Shown: positions 23,151-35,600 of the stretch, piece after piece | Position numbering within the stretch: the first letter of the stretch is position 1 | How the letters are laid out: each line of letters opens with the position of its first letter | From: Calendula officinalis | Taxonomy: Eukaryota; Streptophyta; Magnoliopsida; Asterales; Asteraceae | DNA length: 64,000 nt | NCBI GenBank assembly: GCA_963853835.1 | Contig: OY970832.1 | Span: 24,732,208 to 24,796,207, forward strand | Reading direction: 5' to 3' | The notes under the pieces: generated by a model | Databases searched by the model: none | Told to the model about the DNA's origin: nothing | What the model saw: the letters and a program-made list of their open reading frames with translations, nothing else | Position numbers and translations under genes: made by a program

Positions 23151-23600
23151 AAGAAAAGAAGGCACTTGAAGGCAAGGCTGCTGACAAGGGACTAGTAGCT
23201 GAAACTCATGACTGGGTTGACTCTGGTGACAGCTCATCCGATGATGATGAACCAATGGCCACAATGTGTTTGATGGCTCGTGCTGATGAAAGTATTACAG
23301 TTGATGATGCTAGTTCCTACCAATGGGTCAACATAGTTCACAAAAAGGGTGATCAAAGCAAACATGTCTGGTATCTAGACAGTGGTTGCTCAAGACATAT
23401 GACTGGAAATAAATCCCTGCTTGAAGAATTCAAAGTTCGTGCTGGTCCTCCTGTAATTTTTGGTGATAATGGTAGAGGCTCAACTGAAGGTTATGGATCC
23501 ATCTCAAATGGTTCTATAAAGATCACAAGAGTTGGTTATGTGAATGGGCTGAAACATAATCTAATAAGTATAAGCCAACTATGTGATGCAAAGTTCTCAT
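23151..23600 (+). pseudogene. Copia protease region, frame-shifted and truncated
   Basis: The frame continues as EEKKALEGKAADKG and reaches the aspartic-protease site WYLDSGCSRHMTG (about 23369-23407), then GYVNGLKHNLISISQLCDAKF. After that codon the copia similarity stops, and from 23640 the sequence is Stowaway family B. Integrase, reverse transcriptase, RNase H and the 3' LTR are missing, so the element is dead. Confidence 0.8.
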
Positions 23601-23639
23601 TATCTCATAAAAACATTTTCTTTCTTCAAAATAACTCTA

Positions 23640-23731
23640 TATTTTAATCAAATTTAATATTAAGACCCACCACTAATTATCTCCTAAAAACATGTACCTA
23701 AAAGAAATGAGAACTAAAAGTTCGGAGGGAG
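23640..23731. mobile_element. Stowaway family B fragment at the copia break
   Basis: The right two-fifths of family B (TATTTTAATCAAA ... TTCGGAGGGAG) followed by TA. The left end is missing and coincides with the loss of copia sequence. Confidence 0.65.
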
Positions 23732-24086
23732 TATATACACATCACACATGTTCATGATAGTTATATTATATTTTAATATGAATTAGATTTATAATGCTCG
23801 CAATTTTTTTATATCTAGTGAAACCTATCTATGTACACAATTTAAATAAAATTGAAAATGAGTAATATGGATATGTTAACAATATTAAAAGTTGGTTCAT
23901 TGTTAGCTTAAGTCCAATGTCAGCTTAGACTCGTCATTTGTTTTAGGGTTTCTTAAATATATAACTTAATATAAACCCCGTGTGTATCTCTTAATTTTGT
24001 TTATGAATTCAACATGATTTGAAATATCATTAGAAGTACTTTTTGAAACTCTACAAGTAGTCTAATTATTGGAGTATCCTATATTA

Positions 24087-24460
24087 GGTGTAGAATTAAA
24101 ATCAGAACCAATTAAGGCTACAGAACCAGCAGAACTCCATCTAAACCATTGATTTTTGAAATGAAATGATCATGGAAGACACATTAATGTATTTGATGAG
24201 GGACCCCCAAATATTGGTTTGCATGGATGTCATTCATGCATGTATACATACATGTATAGATAACACTTATGTATACATACATGAAAACATATACATATAT
24301 GTATACATGCATGAATGACATCCATGCAAACCAATATTTGAGAGTCCCTCATCAAATACATTAATGTGTCTTTCATGATCATTTCATTTCAAAAATCAAT
24401 GGTTTAGATTGAGTTCTGCTGGTTCTGTAGCCTTAATTGGTTCTGAAACTAATTCAACCC
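24087..24460. mobile_element. Long foldback MITE (374 bp)
   Basis: Two arms of about 170 bp are near-perfect inverted copies (CAGAACCAATTAAGGCTACA on the left, its complement on the right). The centre is made of ATGTATACATACATG words. TA flanks both ends (24085-24086 and 24461-24462), which suggests Tc1/mariner mobilisation. Confidence 0.8.
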
Positions 24461-24724
24461 TATTAGTTGCCTTTTTAACATTAATATGTCCTTCAAATGA
24501 TAACTTTTGCTAGAATGGTTTCATATCCATTGGTTATTAATTATCATACAACAAGATATAGTTCAAAAAAAATAAAAAAATGATACATCGTATATATAAC
24601 ATTTACTAAATTTTATTTATCATTAATAATCTAAAGTTGATTAATAGTAATATTTCTTTTAATTTAAGCTGTTTTTAGCTTTTATCAGTTTTTTAACATT
24701 TCATGTGACTCTATCATCATCATC

Positions 24725-24725
24725 G

Positions 24726-24793
<68 letters not shown>
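24725..24793. repeat. ATT microsatellite, about 21 units
   Basis: A pure ATT run after ATC/GTC units. It gives a spurious poly-Asn frame on the minus strand. Confidence 0.95.
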
Positions 24794-24829
24794 GTGGTGT
24801 TTAAATGGTGTCTTTTTAATACAATAATA

Positions 24830-25141
24830 CTTCCTCCGTTTTAAAATAAATGATACACTTTGAAGTTCGCGTTTTTCAGGCAAAATATGATAATGATGTT
24901 TAATTAGATTAAATTGGATAGTTAGTGGAAATGAGTCTCACACCTTTTGAACAAAGTGGTGTTAATGATGTTTAAAAGTACAAAATAAGGGTAAATATGT
25001 CATTTTACTTTGTTAAAATAGATAGTTAGTGGATGTGGGTCTCATTACTTTTTGCCAAATAAGATAAGTTTTCAAAATGTATCACTTATTTTGAAATACC
25101 CAAAAATAAAAAGTGTATCACTTATTTTGAAACGGAGGAAG
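24830..25141. mobile_element. Stowaway family A MITE (312 bp)
   Basis: Ends CTTCCTCCGTTTTAAAATAA and CTTATTTTGAAACGGAGGAAG, TA at 24828-24829 and 25142-25143. The body is the inverse of the 3906 copy. Confidence 0.85.
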
Positions 25142-25343
25142 TAATAGTTTTTTATAACTTTTTTATTTGATTTATCTTATCATTTGAAATTAATTTATAT
25201 AACTGTACTATAGTGATTGATTAAATTGCAACTAATCCAATATGTTTGCATGTCTTCTAAATATTAAATGTGATAATAATTGTCCAAGTTATCATAACGA
25301 AAGTAGTATAATGAATATCTTTATAACGAAAGTAGTATAATGA

Positions 25344-25487
25344 GGGGGTGTTTGGGAAAGCTTATTTAAAGGGGCTTATGGCTTATAAGCTTATATAAGC
25401 CTTAATAATCTCTTTAAAAGGGATTATTAAGGCTTATATAAGCTTATAAGCCATAAGCCCCTTTAAATAAGCTTTCCCAAACACCCC
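25344..25487. mobile_element. Almost perfect palindromic MITE (about 143 bp)
   Basis: Arms of about 66 bp (GGGGTGTTTGGGAAAGCTTA ...) are exact inverted copies around a loop of about 11 bp. It sits inside the second of two 29-bp direct repeats (ATAACGAAAGTAGTATAATG...). Comparison with the intact first repeat shows that TGA was duplicated on insertion. Confidence 0.8.
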
Positions 25488-26051
25488 TGAATATCTTTAT
25501 TGCAATGTACCCCAAAAGTTATTTTGGATATTTGAAATCCGAAAAGATGCAAAATGGTGTGTTTGGAAGTATTAATCAACCAAGACCCCACCTCAAGTTT
25601 TCTCTCTCATATTCACCACAAATTTCTTTCTGGTGGTGTCCCTATTAACAACACAATACCAAATCTAACCAAATGATAAAATCTTAACACATACCCATTT
25701 TCAGATGCAACGTACATGATTCTACCCACTTTTCATATGCTATTAAGCCCATAACTTCCATCCATTTCATGAAAAGAAATTTCAAAAAAGCAACCACCAA
25801 CTGAACAATTTATAAAATTAATAAAACATCAAATTGCAAGATTAAACAAATTAATATTCTTAACACCAACTTTTATTCCCACGTTTGATCCTATCCAAAC
25901 AATTTCTTTATAATCCAAATTTGCTTCAACCAAAAACTTAGTTTTGCCAAAATACTTGATCCTCTGTATAACAACATTCATATGAAACCAACAAAACATA
26001 AATGTTTGTGCCACTACATTTGACAAAATCAAAAGTGAGGAAATTTGAATT

Positions 26052-27390
26052 TTATTTTGGGTGTAGAATCTTGCGTCTTCTGCGAGGTTTTTCACGTTTT
26101 ACAAACATTTTCTCATATTCATTGAGGGGTCTGGTGGACCCGTCTGCTAAACTTTTGAATTTCCAACCGCCACCATCCCCACGTTTTCCACGTGGCCCCA
26201 TTTTCTCAACTGTAATTTCCCATCCTTCTGATGGACGCCTTCTGCTGTATTTGTGGACTTTCACTTTTCCCTCAATCTGTTTTTTAATAAAATAAAAAAA
26301 AAACAATTCACACTGATTAATAATACTAAAAAGACGGCTAAATTGTAGAGATTAGGGTTATGGGTTGAAATTGTCACCTCTAGACAGTTATGATATTTAG
26401 GGTTCAAGCATTTCAAATTAAGACCTGATCAGGCTAATCTCTAAGTAAGAACAAGAAACAGTTAATTAGTTAGTTAGTTACCTTCATCTTATTAAAGTTG
26501 AACTTTTCAAGAAATTCCTGATATAAAATTTCATCTTCTTTCATTGAAATCTCATACAAAACCTCATCAGGGTCCTTAATGGTACCATCCCAACCCTCTG
26601 GCATCACCTTGAAATCAGGCTTATATGGTAAAGTTGCAACATGATATTCCCTATCATGCCAATCAAAAAATCTACAACAAAAAACAATAATCATCAAAAC
26701 TAACAGAATACTGTGAAACGATATAACACAAACTTACTCAGGGAAATTATCAAGAAGTTGTTCAACAGAATCATCAAGAGGATAACCGAGTTTTTTCTCC
26801 ATTTTTTCTTCATCTTCTTTTAACCATAAAATAGCATGAACTCTCTGTCTCATGATCCTATAATCTTTTGCCAATTTCTCAACTGTATAAACTTCAGGAT
26901 TCTGTTTATGAAGCTTATACATTTCAGCCTTTTCTGAATCTTTCAAATACGCCCCTCGTGCACCCGGCTCAATCACTTGTTTCATCAGCACGTTTGTCTC
27001 ACGCATTCGATCTTTCCATTTGCTCACAAATTCACCATCTTTACGTGAAGCTTGTGCTGCAAGTTTTCTTATGGTTGCTAAATCATCTTCTTTCTTATTT
27101 GCAGATGGAAATGAAGGTGGGCTGGGTGGGCCCAATGGGCCAACGCTGACATCATTGGCTTCAACTTTTTGGCCCACAACTTCTCCATCGAAATAGTCTT
27201 TGGTAAGCCCGGTTGACCATGTGGATTCAGTGCCCCAATCTATATCATTTTCGTTCCCACCTTTTGTGGAGTCAGTTGACAAAAACCGATTGTTGAAAAG
27301 ATTATAAGCTGCTGAATTTGTGATGCTTTTGAACTGTGTGGTTCGTGAGCTTGCTGACAGTTGGGATATTGCTCGTGCAAGTAATCGCAT
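26052..27390 (-). CDS. Mitochondrial small-subunit ribosomal protein mS35-like (S24/S35, Bot1p domain)
   Basis: Exons (minus strand) 26738-27390, 26482-26671 and 26052-26276 give 1,068 nt, 355 residues. The N-terminus MRLLARAISQLSASSRTTQF is Arg/Ser-rich with no acidic residue, as in mitochondrial presequences. The conserved core has EKLAKDYRIMRQRVHAILWL followed by KKLGYPLDDS; this matches my recollection of the plant S24/S35 (Bot1p, eukaryotic mitochondrial regulator) family. The middle exon has FFDWHDREYHVATLPYKPDF, and the tail is basic (KREKPRRRRKILHPK), suiting rRNA contact. The frame is open throughout. If the family call is wrong it is still a mitochondrial-type basic protein. A further leader exon probably lies upstream. 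Confidence 0.75.
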
Positions 27391-28279
27391 CTTTTTCTAA
27401 TCACGTGTTTTCTGTTTCTCCAAAACAAGCAATCTGGAAAACAAAAGACAGGGATTAACGTATGTTACTGTACAGAAGTATTCAAACTTAATAGACCATG
27501 ATGAATTTCTAAATGAAATATAGGTTTTTGCCAAAATCAACAGCCTTGAGTGAGACTTTTTGTCAAACACTTGGTGGGCATTCGATAAGTTGCACTAATT
27601 AACAAACAACATCAAGCGCAAATCAGAACATTAGGAGAAGTATAAAAGTGAGGATTTTCTTCAAACAGTTGGTCGGCATATGATAACTGCACAGTCTGCA
27701 CATACAACACAAACGCTACTATATCTCTTCAGCCAAGCTGAATACAAACACATATTAAAATACCCGAAATTTGTAGTTTTCTTTCACCAATAATCCTTAA
27801 CTCTAACCAAAGGAACATCTGAATCGACCTATTTATCACTAAAAAAACCTACCCTAACACAAAATACACGAAAATGAAAAGAAAAAAAAAAGGTACATTT
27901 ATATCCTAGAAGAAGAACTACATGGTAATGAGGGCTGAAGTCTCATGAATCAAAACAGACAAACTTATAAATGACGGAGTTCAATCACGTAAAATCTTAG
28001 AAATCGAAGTAGAAAACCTATCATAAGGCTGAAGCCGATGAAACCGCTAGAATCGTGAGACTGGATGAATCGATTGAAATGGTGACTCTTGATCGAAGAT
28101 TGAGCTCTGAAGTGGAATTGTGGAAATGAGGGGAAAACGTTGATGAAATTAGGTTTCACGAAGTATATATACGTGCAATATCAGTCGTTAAAATGTTATG
28201 TGATCTAACGGTTAAGGCTACTACTACATATGTAGACTTATTTCTATTCCCATAGTGAATATGAATAAAAAAAAAGAAA
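27391..28279. other. Upstream region of the mS35-like gene
   Basis: It probably holds the leader exon, promoter and leader intron of the mS35-like gene. The stretch 27965-28159 is open on the minus strand but has no recognisable protein content. No separate gene is seen. Confidence 0.4.
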
Positions 28280-28463
28280 TGCTAACAAGTGCCCTTAATG
28301 CAATGGTTAAAAAAATTTCAATGCTTAAAAATTGTGTACAATTAATTACATAAAAAACCACCCCCTAAATTTCACTAACCACCTAGTAGTGGGTATGCAT
28401 AAATTCTTGTACATTAACTACTTTAATTGCTCTTAACTATTGCCCTAAGGGCACTAGTTAGCA
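28280..28463. mobile_element. MITE with TGCTAAC(A/T)AGTGCCCTTA ends (184 bp)
   Basis: TGCTAACAAGTGCCCTTA on the left and TAAGGGCACTAGTTAGCA on the right are inverted copies over about 30 bp. No protein is encoded, and the flanking duplication is uncertain. Confidence 0.65.
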
Positions 28464-28932
28464 AAACCCTAAAAAAATGATAATACCAGCTATTGTGACT
28501 GTTAATAAAAAGATAAAATTAATCTAAAATTACTCTCTAAATTTTAAGGAACACTACTCTATCTATAAATGTATAATCGTTTTATACATGTTAGAAACAG
28601 CCCTAAAAGATGTCATTAACAAAATCTTATAAATAATAATAAAGAGTAAATTAAAATTTAATGTTAAAAAACTTAAATTTATAATTAAATTCAGTACTGA
28701 TTAGGGATAAAGTTCAAATATTTTTCAAGTTAAATTATTAAATTTCTGATAAAAATTTAATGACACTTTCAATTTGATACTTTTTCTAGATTTAGTTTAT
28801 ATAGCGTTTAAGATACTCTCACAGTCTCACTGAATAAAATGTTGATACATATATAGAGTTATTAATTACAAGAATAAATTATTAAAACTTATGTGGTAAG
28901 ACTTTACATTCTTAAGATACACATACAAACTA

Positions 28933-29197
28933 CTCCCTCTGTCTCACAAAAAACTTCTCATTTAGCTTTTACACAAGTTATTAGGTAATAGTTAGTGATG
29001 AGGTCATTGATAATACTTTTGATTAAAATATAAGGTTGTGTTGGAGAGAGAGAAATAGTTAGTGGATATTAGTGGTGGAGTCTTTAGTAATAATAGTTTT
29101 TTTATTGTGTGGAGCCATCAAATATGAGAAATGGGAAGTTTTTTGTGGGACAAAAATTTAGAGTGAAATGAGAAGTTTTTTTATAGGACGGAGGGAG
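28933..29197. mobile_element. Stowaway family B MITE (265 bp)
   Basis: CTCCCTCTGTCTCACAAAAA at the left, GGACGGAGGGAG at the right, TA on both sides. Confidence 0.85.
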
Positions 29198-29229
29198 TAA
29201 TATATTGTCACCATTTAAGAAAAGTTATA

Positions 29230-29502
29230 CTTCTTTCGATTCAAAATAAGTGCTACACTTTTACTTTCACGCTTTTTGATGCAAAATATTGTAATAGAGA
29301 TTATGATAAATTAAAGGAGATAATTAGTGAGGAAGGGTCTCACGATATGGTTGGGAAGGACAAATTAATGATGTTTAATAAAGTTAAGTAAGGATAAAAT
29401 GATAATTTTATATATAAAAATTTACCAAATAAGGAAAATGTAGCACTTATTTTGAATCACCTATATAAAAAAAGTGTAGCACTTATTTTGAATCGGAGGA
29501 AG
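29230..29502. mobile_element. Stowaway family A MITE (273 bp, shortened)
   Basis: CTTCTTTCGATTCAAAATAAG left end and TTTTGAATCGGAGGAAG right end, TA flanks. About 40 bp shorter than the 313-bp form. Confidence 0.8.
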
Positions 29503-29777
29503 TATCTTAAACAAGCAAGGTTGTTCAATAAATTTGTTATGGACATGAAATTTGGTTATCCATTAGAGTATAACAAACATATTATTAATCTCAATTTATA
29601 ATTTCCTTATGTCTCTATTTGAAAGCACAATTTAATATCATGTGCATAGAACATAAGCCCCGAGGCCAACTAGACCTCATGCAAACTATGTTTAGGCCAT
29701 GCACGCCAACAGATTGCTATGTTGTGTTTAGATCCAGTCTATTTGAAACTAAAAAAACAATTCTCGATAGTTGAAGT

Positions 29778-31376
29778 TAGGGGTGTTCAAAAATATCCGA
29801 AAAAACGGGTATCCGAAAAATTATCCGATATCCGAAATCCGGGTACCCGGATTTGCGGGTACCCGAAAATCCGGGTACCCGGATTCCGGGTATCCGAATT
29901 TCGGGTATCAAATACGGGTAGTAATTTTCTAAAATTTCAGATAGTTCGGGTACCCGATATCTGAATTTTATATTTTAAATTTTTTTATATTTAATATTAT
30001 ATATTATATTATTCAATAATCATTAATATCTAATACTCTTAAAAGATTTAGGACGTGAAAGTTGAAACACCAGGTCCTTTTCGTTCGCCGATTTCAAAAC
30101 CAAAACCCTAAAAGCCCTAAAACTCAGCCGTCGACGTCGCCCATCTCTACTCTTACAGTCTTACTCTCTTCGTCTCTACTGAATTACACAACCGAGTGAT
30201 CGACGACGCCTGACAATCGACGAGTTACGAATCGTATCACATCCTCACGAATGCTTGACTAATCGTATCGCCTGAAGAATCTTCGTCATCTTCGTCATCT
30301 TAATTTGTCTGTTCGAACTTCGAATCGTATCACCTGAAGAATCACATCACAGCCTTGAGGTAGTTACAGTTTTATCTTTTTAGTTATAAAATCCATTTTT
30401 GTGTTAATTTGGTAATTTGGCAAGGTCATATTGATTAACTTTCTGTTCTTAGTTGATTATTTTTGTGTTAATTTGGTAATTTATGCATTGTATTCTTAAA
30501 TTAATTTCCTGTTTTGTTGTGATTGGTTGGCTATAAACTAGATGGAAGGGCTCAATTATGTTGATGACAGTCACCGTGTCAATGTACTGAATGATGATGG
30601 TTCAAGCAACTCGAATTGTGAAATAATTTCTCAAAGCAAAGTGGTGCAAGACAAAGGCAAAGGGAAAAGGAAGCCACACCAAAAACCACCCCGTGTACCC
30701 ACTGTAAGTGAACCACCTTGTGTTGAAAAAAAGACTAGAAAAAATCCATCTCCAATGTGGGATCATTTTAAAAAGGTGCCTGATTCTTCTGCTGCTGAGT
30801 GTCATTATTGTCATAAACATATTAGAAAAAATATCATATGTTCTTTTTCTTTTTACAAACCACCTTCAGTAATTAACATCATATGTTTTTTTCTTATTAA
30901 TAATAGGTTTGAAGAATTTAACATTAGAGCAACCCACAATCTTCATTGATGAAACTATTGAGAATATTGGCTAAAATTTGAGCAACCCACGATCAATTGT
31001 TGCTGCCAACATGCTGTTCAATTTATGATGCTTTTGGTTTTGGGCTTTTGGTTTTCTGTGTAGTTTTCATTTACTTTTTGGTGTATTTTGGACTTTTAAT
31101 GTTGTTGCTTTTTGGACTGTAAAACATATGTTAAAGCAGATTTCATGTTGCGTTTTGGTGTATTTTGGACTTTTAGATTGTTGATTTAATGTTACGGATT
31201 TAAATATTCGGGTATTCAGATACCCGGTTTTCGGGTATCTGAAAATTCGGGTATCTGATTTTCGGGTATCTGATTTTCGGGTATCAAATACGGGTACTTA
31301 AATTGACTATCTGAATTTTCGGGTACCCGGTTTTCGGGTACCCGGATTTCCGGATACCCGGTTTTGAACACCCCTA
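29778..31376 (+). mobile_element. hAT-type element with 8-bp target duplication, internally deleted
   Basis: Ends TAGGGGTGTTCAAAA and inverted TTTTGAACACCCCTA. The 8-bp repeat GTTGAAGT lies at 29770-29777 and 31377-31384. Both subterminal zones (29805-29920 and 31205-31365) are crowded with CGGGTATCCGA/CGGGTACCCG words, as is usual for hAT transposase binding. The centre keeps a promoter-like leader, an intron (about 30359-30540) and a transposase remnant. Confidence 0.9.
30542..30949 (+). pseudogene. BED-type zinc-finger remnant of a hAT transposase
   Basis: The open frame of 135 codons starts MEGLNYVDDSHRVNVL, passes a basic stretch (DKGKGKRKPHQKPP) and reaches SPMWDHFKKVPD...CHYCHK, the first half of a BED finger. 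The following His ligands and the whole catalytic and dimerisation regions are missing, replaced by unrelated residues, so it cannot be an active transposase. It could at most encode a truncated DNA-binding peptide. Confidence 0.75.
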
Positions 31377-32676
31377 GTTGAAGTTAAACTAAAATAATAC
31401 TGAGAAATTTTTTTTAGACTCTTTCAAGGTTCAACATCCATATGACCATATCCTTGAGAATTTTTTTTCATGTTCAAATTGCAAAACTTGAATGCAAGTA
31501 GCAGAATATATAAATAAAATAAAAACAAACCTTTGAATCTTGAATTTTGACAAGTCATGCATCTGACTTAACACCCATAATCGAATACAATTGGTCAAAA
31601 TAAAGGGCGTTTAGTCTTTTTACTCCCTAATTATTTATCTGAAGAAATTGTAGAAAAAAACATAAATTGCCGGCTGAACTTTTTAAACACGCAGCAGCAG
31701 CAATCATAAACAAATCCACTTACTCCCATCCCCCAAGTTGATTCAATTATATATAAACACACACACACAAGTTCATCTTTGTGAAATCACAGATAACCCC
31801 TCTTTCTTCGATTTGTTTATGTTATTTTCAGATCTTCAACCCCATTTGAGCAATCTTTTCTCATTGAAGATTAATTTGAAAGCAGACGATTCATCAGGTA
31901 TACTTTTAAACCCCAAATTTTATGGGAGACTTAGATTTCAATCTTGAAACGTTTCAAATGGTCAATGAGTGTTCAAATTCGTATAAATATTTGATCTTTT
32001 TACTGGGTTTTTGTTCAATGCTTGAAAGTAGGTGTTTACATTTGAGAAATTATGTATATGTGTAAAAAACACGTGTGTTACGTGTGGCAGTTAGGGATTT
32101 GAAGCCATGAATGTTTCGTGTTTGTGTTGGCAGTTGAATTTGGTTGTGCGTTGACTTAGAATGGTAGGCTTGACTTTAATGTTTTTAATAATTTGTAGGA
32201 AATTTGATCCCATTTTTATCTCTTTTTGTATTCATTTATCTTTTAATGTTGAATTGCTGGTTTTTCAAGATTCCTCTTGCTTCAAAGGGATGATAGCTTA
32301 AAAGGGTCTTTGCCTAATCCAGTTAATTTAGTTAAACGAATCAAATCGCGCTTAATTCATGCTTTTAATCAACTTTGACTAGTCAAGATTGCTGCTTGAT
32401 TTATGTTTGATCAGATTCTTGTTTTGCCAGATCAAGAATCAAGAACTTTTTCCCGATTTAGAGATCTATTTTGTTTGATTAATGTTCTAATATAAAATAA
32501 ATTGTTATGATAACTAATAACTGATACACCATATACTTGTTTTGCAGGTTTGGATAAATCTTGATTTCAAAGTCACTTGGTGTCCAATTTCATTACATTT
32601 CTGAGCTTGTTGCTCCTTATCAAAAAAGGGATCTTGTGGACATAATCGTGTGATGCATAAATAAATTTATATAAAA
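31377..32676 (+). other. Promoter and leader of the GT14 gene
   Basis: A probable leader exon ends at TCATCAG|GTATAC (31896), and an acceptor TTTTGCAG lies at 32541-32548, giving a leader intron of about 650 bp. (AC)n runs occur at 31757-31769. No other gene is seen. Confidence 0.45.
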
Positions 32677-35600
32677 ATGAAATTATCAAAATCTTGGCAT
32701 ATTGGCATGGAAGACATGCACCAAATATTGCCAGCTCATCGACATCGTGGTCAACTAAAAAAACCAACATGGATCATTGTTCTGGTTTCATTAGTTTGCA
32801 TGTTTTTAATTGTTGCTTATATATATCCACCACAAACATCTGGTTCCTGTTATATTTTTTCTGCTTCAAGTTGTGAAACAATTTCCAGCTGGCTTCCACC
32901 TTCTGTTAGAGAATTAACCGATGATGAGATTGCTTCAAATGTGGTAATTAATAGCATTTTGAACACACCAACAATTGAATCCAAAAATCCCCAAATTGCT
33001 TTCATGTTTTTGAGTCCCGGATCTTTGCCTTTTGAGAAGTTGTGGGACAGATTTTTTCAGGTATGGTAATAATCATTTAATATTTTATTAAGAAATTTCA
33101 TTATATACGAGTAATTTTTTTATTATTATAGGGCCATGAAGGTAGATTTTCAGTTTATATTCACGCATCCAGAGAAAAACCAGTTCACACTAGCCGTTAT
33201 TTCTTCAATCGCGAAATTCGCAGTGGCAAGGTTTGTTTCTTTACATTATAATTTTCTGCTTAAATTATAATTTTTTAATTAATATATTAAATTATTATAT
33301 GAGTATTGTTGGCAGGTAGATTGGGGCAAAATTTCTATGATTGATGCAGAAAAACGGCTTTTATCAAATGCACTCAAAGATCTTGATAATCAACATTTTG
33401 TATTACTTTCTGACAGGTCAGCATCTGTCTCATTTATCTTACATCTTTTTGTCTTTGTTATTTTTATTAAATTTTCTGTTTCTTTTTTTATTTTATTTCA
33501 GTTGTGTACCATTGCGTGATTTTGACTACGTGTACAACTATCTTATGTACACAAATATTAGCTTCATTGACAGGTATGTATGAACAACAATCACAAAATG
33601 CAATAATTCTTTTGTTCAATTAATAATATTTTTATTTCATATATTTTTTATTTTTCCAGTTTCTCGGATCCAGGCCCACATGGAAGTGGGAGGTACTCTG
33701 AGCACATGTTACCTGAAGTTGAAAAGAAATTCTTCAGGAAGGGTGCTCAGGTATATTTATAAACTTGTATACGTGTTTCTAGATCCATAAAATATTTTCT
33801 TTGCAATTTCTACTATTATTATTATTGTTATTATTTTAAATTATGAAATTTATGCAGTGGTTCACGATGAAGCGTCAACATGCAGTCATAGTTATGGCTG
33901 ATAGTCTTTATTATTCAAAATTCCGAGATTATTGCAGGGTAATCATTTTTTTATTTTTATTTATTTTTATTTTTTTTGCATCGATAAGAAAGTATTGATG
34001 CTGAGCAAGATTAAGATTTATTTAATTTAATTTATACAGCCTGGAATGGAAGGACAAATCAATTGCTATTCTGATGAACATTACTTGCCAACTTTTTTCC
34101 ATGTGAGCAAAATTGACTGTTTTTAATTATATACCCATTTTTAGTTTCCAGACTTTTGTGACTCTTATGAGTTTTTTTTCCTTTTTTATTTTATTTTATA
34201 ATATTTAGATGCATGATCCTAATGGGATTTCAAATTGGTCGGTTACGCACGTTGATTGGTCTGAAGGAAAATGGCATCCAAAATCTTATGAGAAGAAGGA
34301 TGTTTCTGTAGAGCTCCTCAAAAATATTACGGTATGACTTAAACACAAAAGTTTAAAATCGAAATAATCATATTATAAAAGTCAAAATAAATCAGATTTG
34401 ACATATTTTTGTTGCATTATTCATTCTTGCAGTCCATCACTGAAAGTGTTCATGTTACAAGTGAGGAAAAGGTAATGCACCTATTAATTTGTGATATATT
34501 TTGAATTATTATTTTTATTCACTACACCAAAATTGGTCTTATAGGACTCTCGTTAGTGTCCTATCAAATTAGTTTATAGGACTTTTGATCTAATAGGACT
34601 AATATAAAAGTGTCTCTACTAAGAGGGTTGTAATAGATGACTAGGACACTTAAAAGTGTCCTAATAAAAAACCAACCTTATAAAACTAATTCTTTAGTCC
34701 CATAAAGTTACCTTTTGCGATCAAAATGGTGTCCTAATAGATCCCATAATAGGACGTTTTATTGTGTTGTAATATATGCTTATCATTATATTATGTCTTG
34801 GGACATATTCATGAGTCCTAATAAATTTTTGTAAGACATAATTGGGATTCAAATAAACCACATAATAGGATATTTTACGGTGTCCTAATATATTATTACC
34901 ATTCTATTATGTTTTCATAGGACACACAATCATAGTGTATTAACTCATTGAAGAAAAAGGTCCTAATACGGATGCTTATTGTTAGGACCCAGTTTAGTAT
35001 AGTACGATGAATTTCAACATCTAATAAAAGAGAATCGTTTACTGCATAAACATGTTTAATTCATATTAATTGTGTTCAAACAAAAAGCAGACTATATTAC
35101 AACTAAATAAAATAAATAAATTCAATATGCATCAAAAGATGTCATTTTATAAAGGAGAATTCTTCCAAATAATTAAGTTAAAATAACATCTAACATAGAT
35201 GTCTTCTTCAACAATAACATGATAGCAAAGTAACATAAATGTCTTCCAAAAATCAACAATAACATAATAGAAAAGTAGAAGTTTATCATCTTCAATCATC
35301 ATGCATCAATAACAAGAAAAAATGTAGCAGCTCATGGTCTTGAACTACATTGTATAATTTGGTGTAGTTTGAGCATACATTAGAGATGAATTTATGTACC
35401 TCTTACTCCATTTTTCTGCAAAAACGGCAAAAAGTACAACTAGTGAGATGCTTTAAGCTGCGAAATAGATTGCAAACTATCATTTCAAGTTTCAATACGC
35501 ACCCAAAGTTCATTTCAACAATATAAAAGAGCATAATTTAATAATGTTTTATAAAAAAGATAAAAGGATGTACCACCATCAGAGTTTTATCAGTGGATCA

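Larger units (their letters stand above)
23732..26051. other. Intergenic region rich in MITEs
   Basis: It holds the foldback at 24087-24460, an ATT microsatellite, a Stowaway copy and the palindromic MITE at 25344-25487. The remainder is AT-rich with no recognised gene. The mS35-like gene ends at the right border. Confidence 0.6.
28464..29777. other. AT-rich intergenic DNA with two Stowaway elements
   Basis: Apart from the MITEs at 28933 and 29230 and a half-copy of the 17723 family near 28590-28635, nothing is recognised. Confidence 0.5.

Noticed and set aside
24701..24883. Poly-asparagine frame on the minus strand
   Set aside because: Translation of the second ATT microsatellite running into a Stowaway MITE.
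25344..25487. Possible CRISPR-like or miRNA precursor hairpin
   Set aside because: A CRISPR array does not apply to a plant nucleus. The palindrome is explained by a MITE with a TGA duplication, and no miRNA family was recognised.
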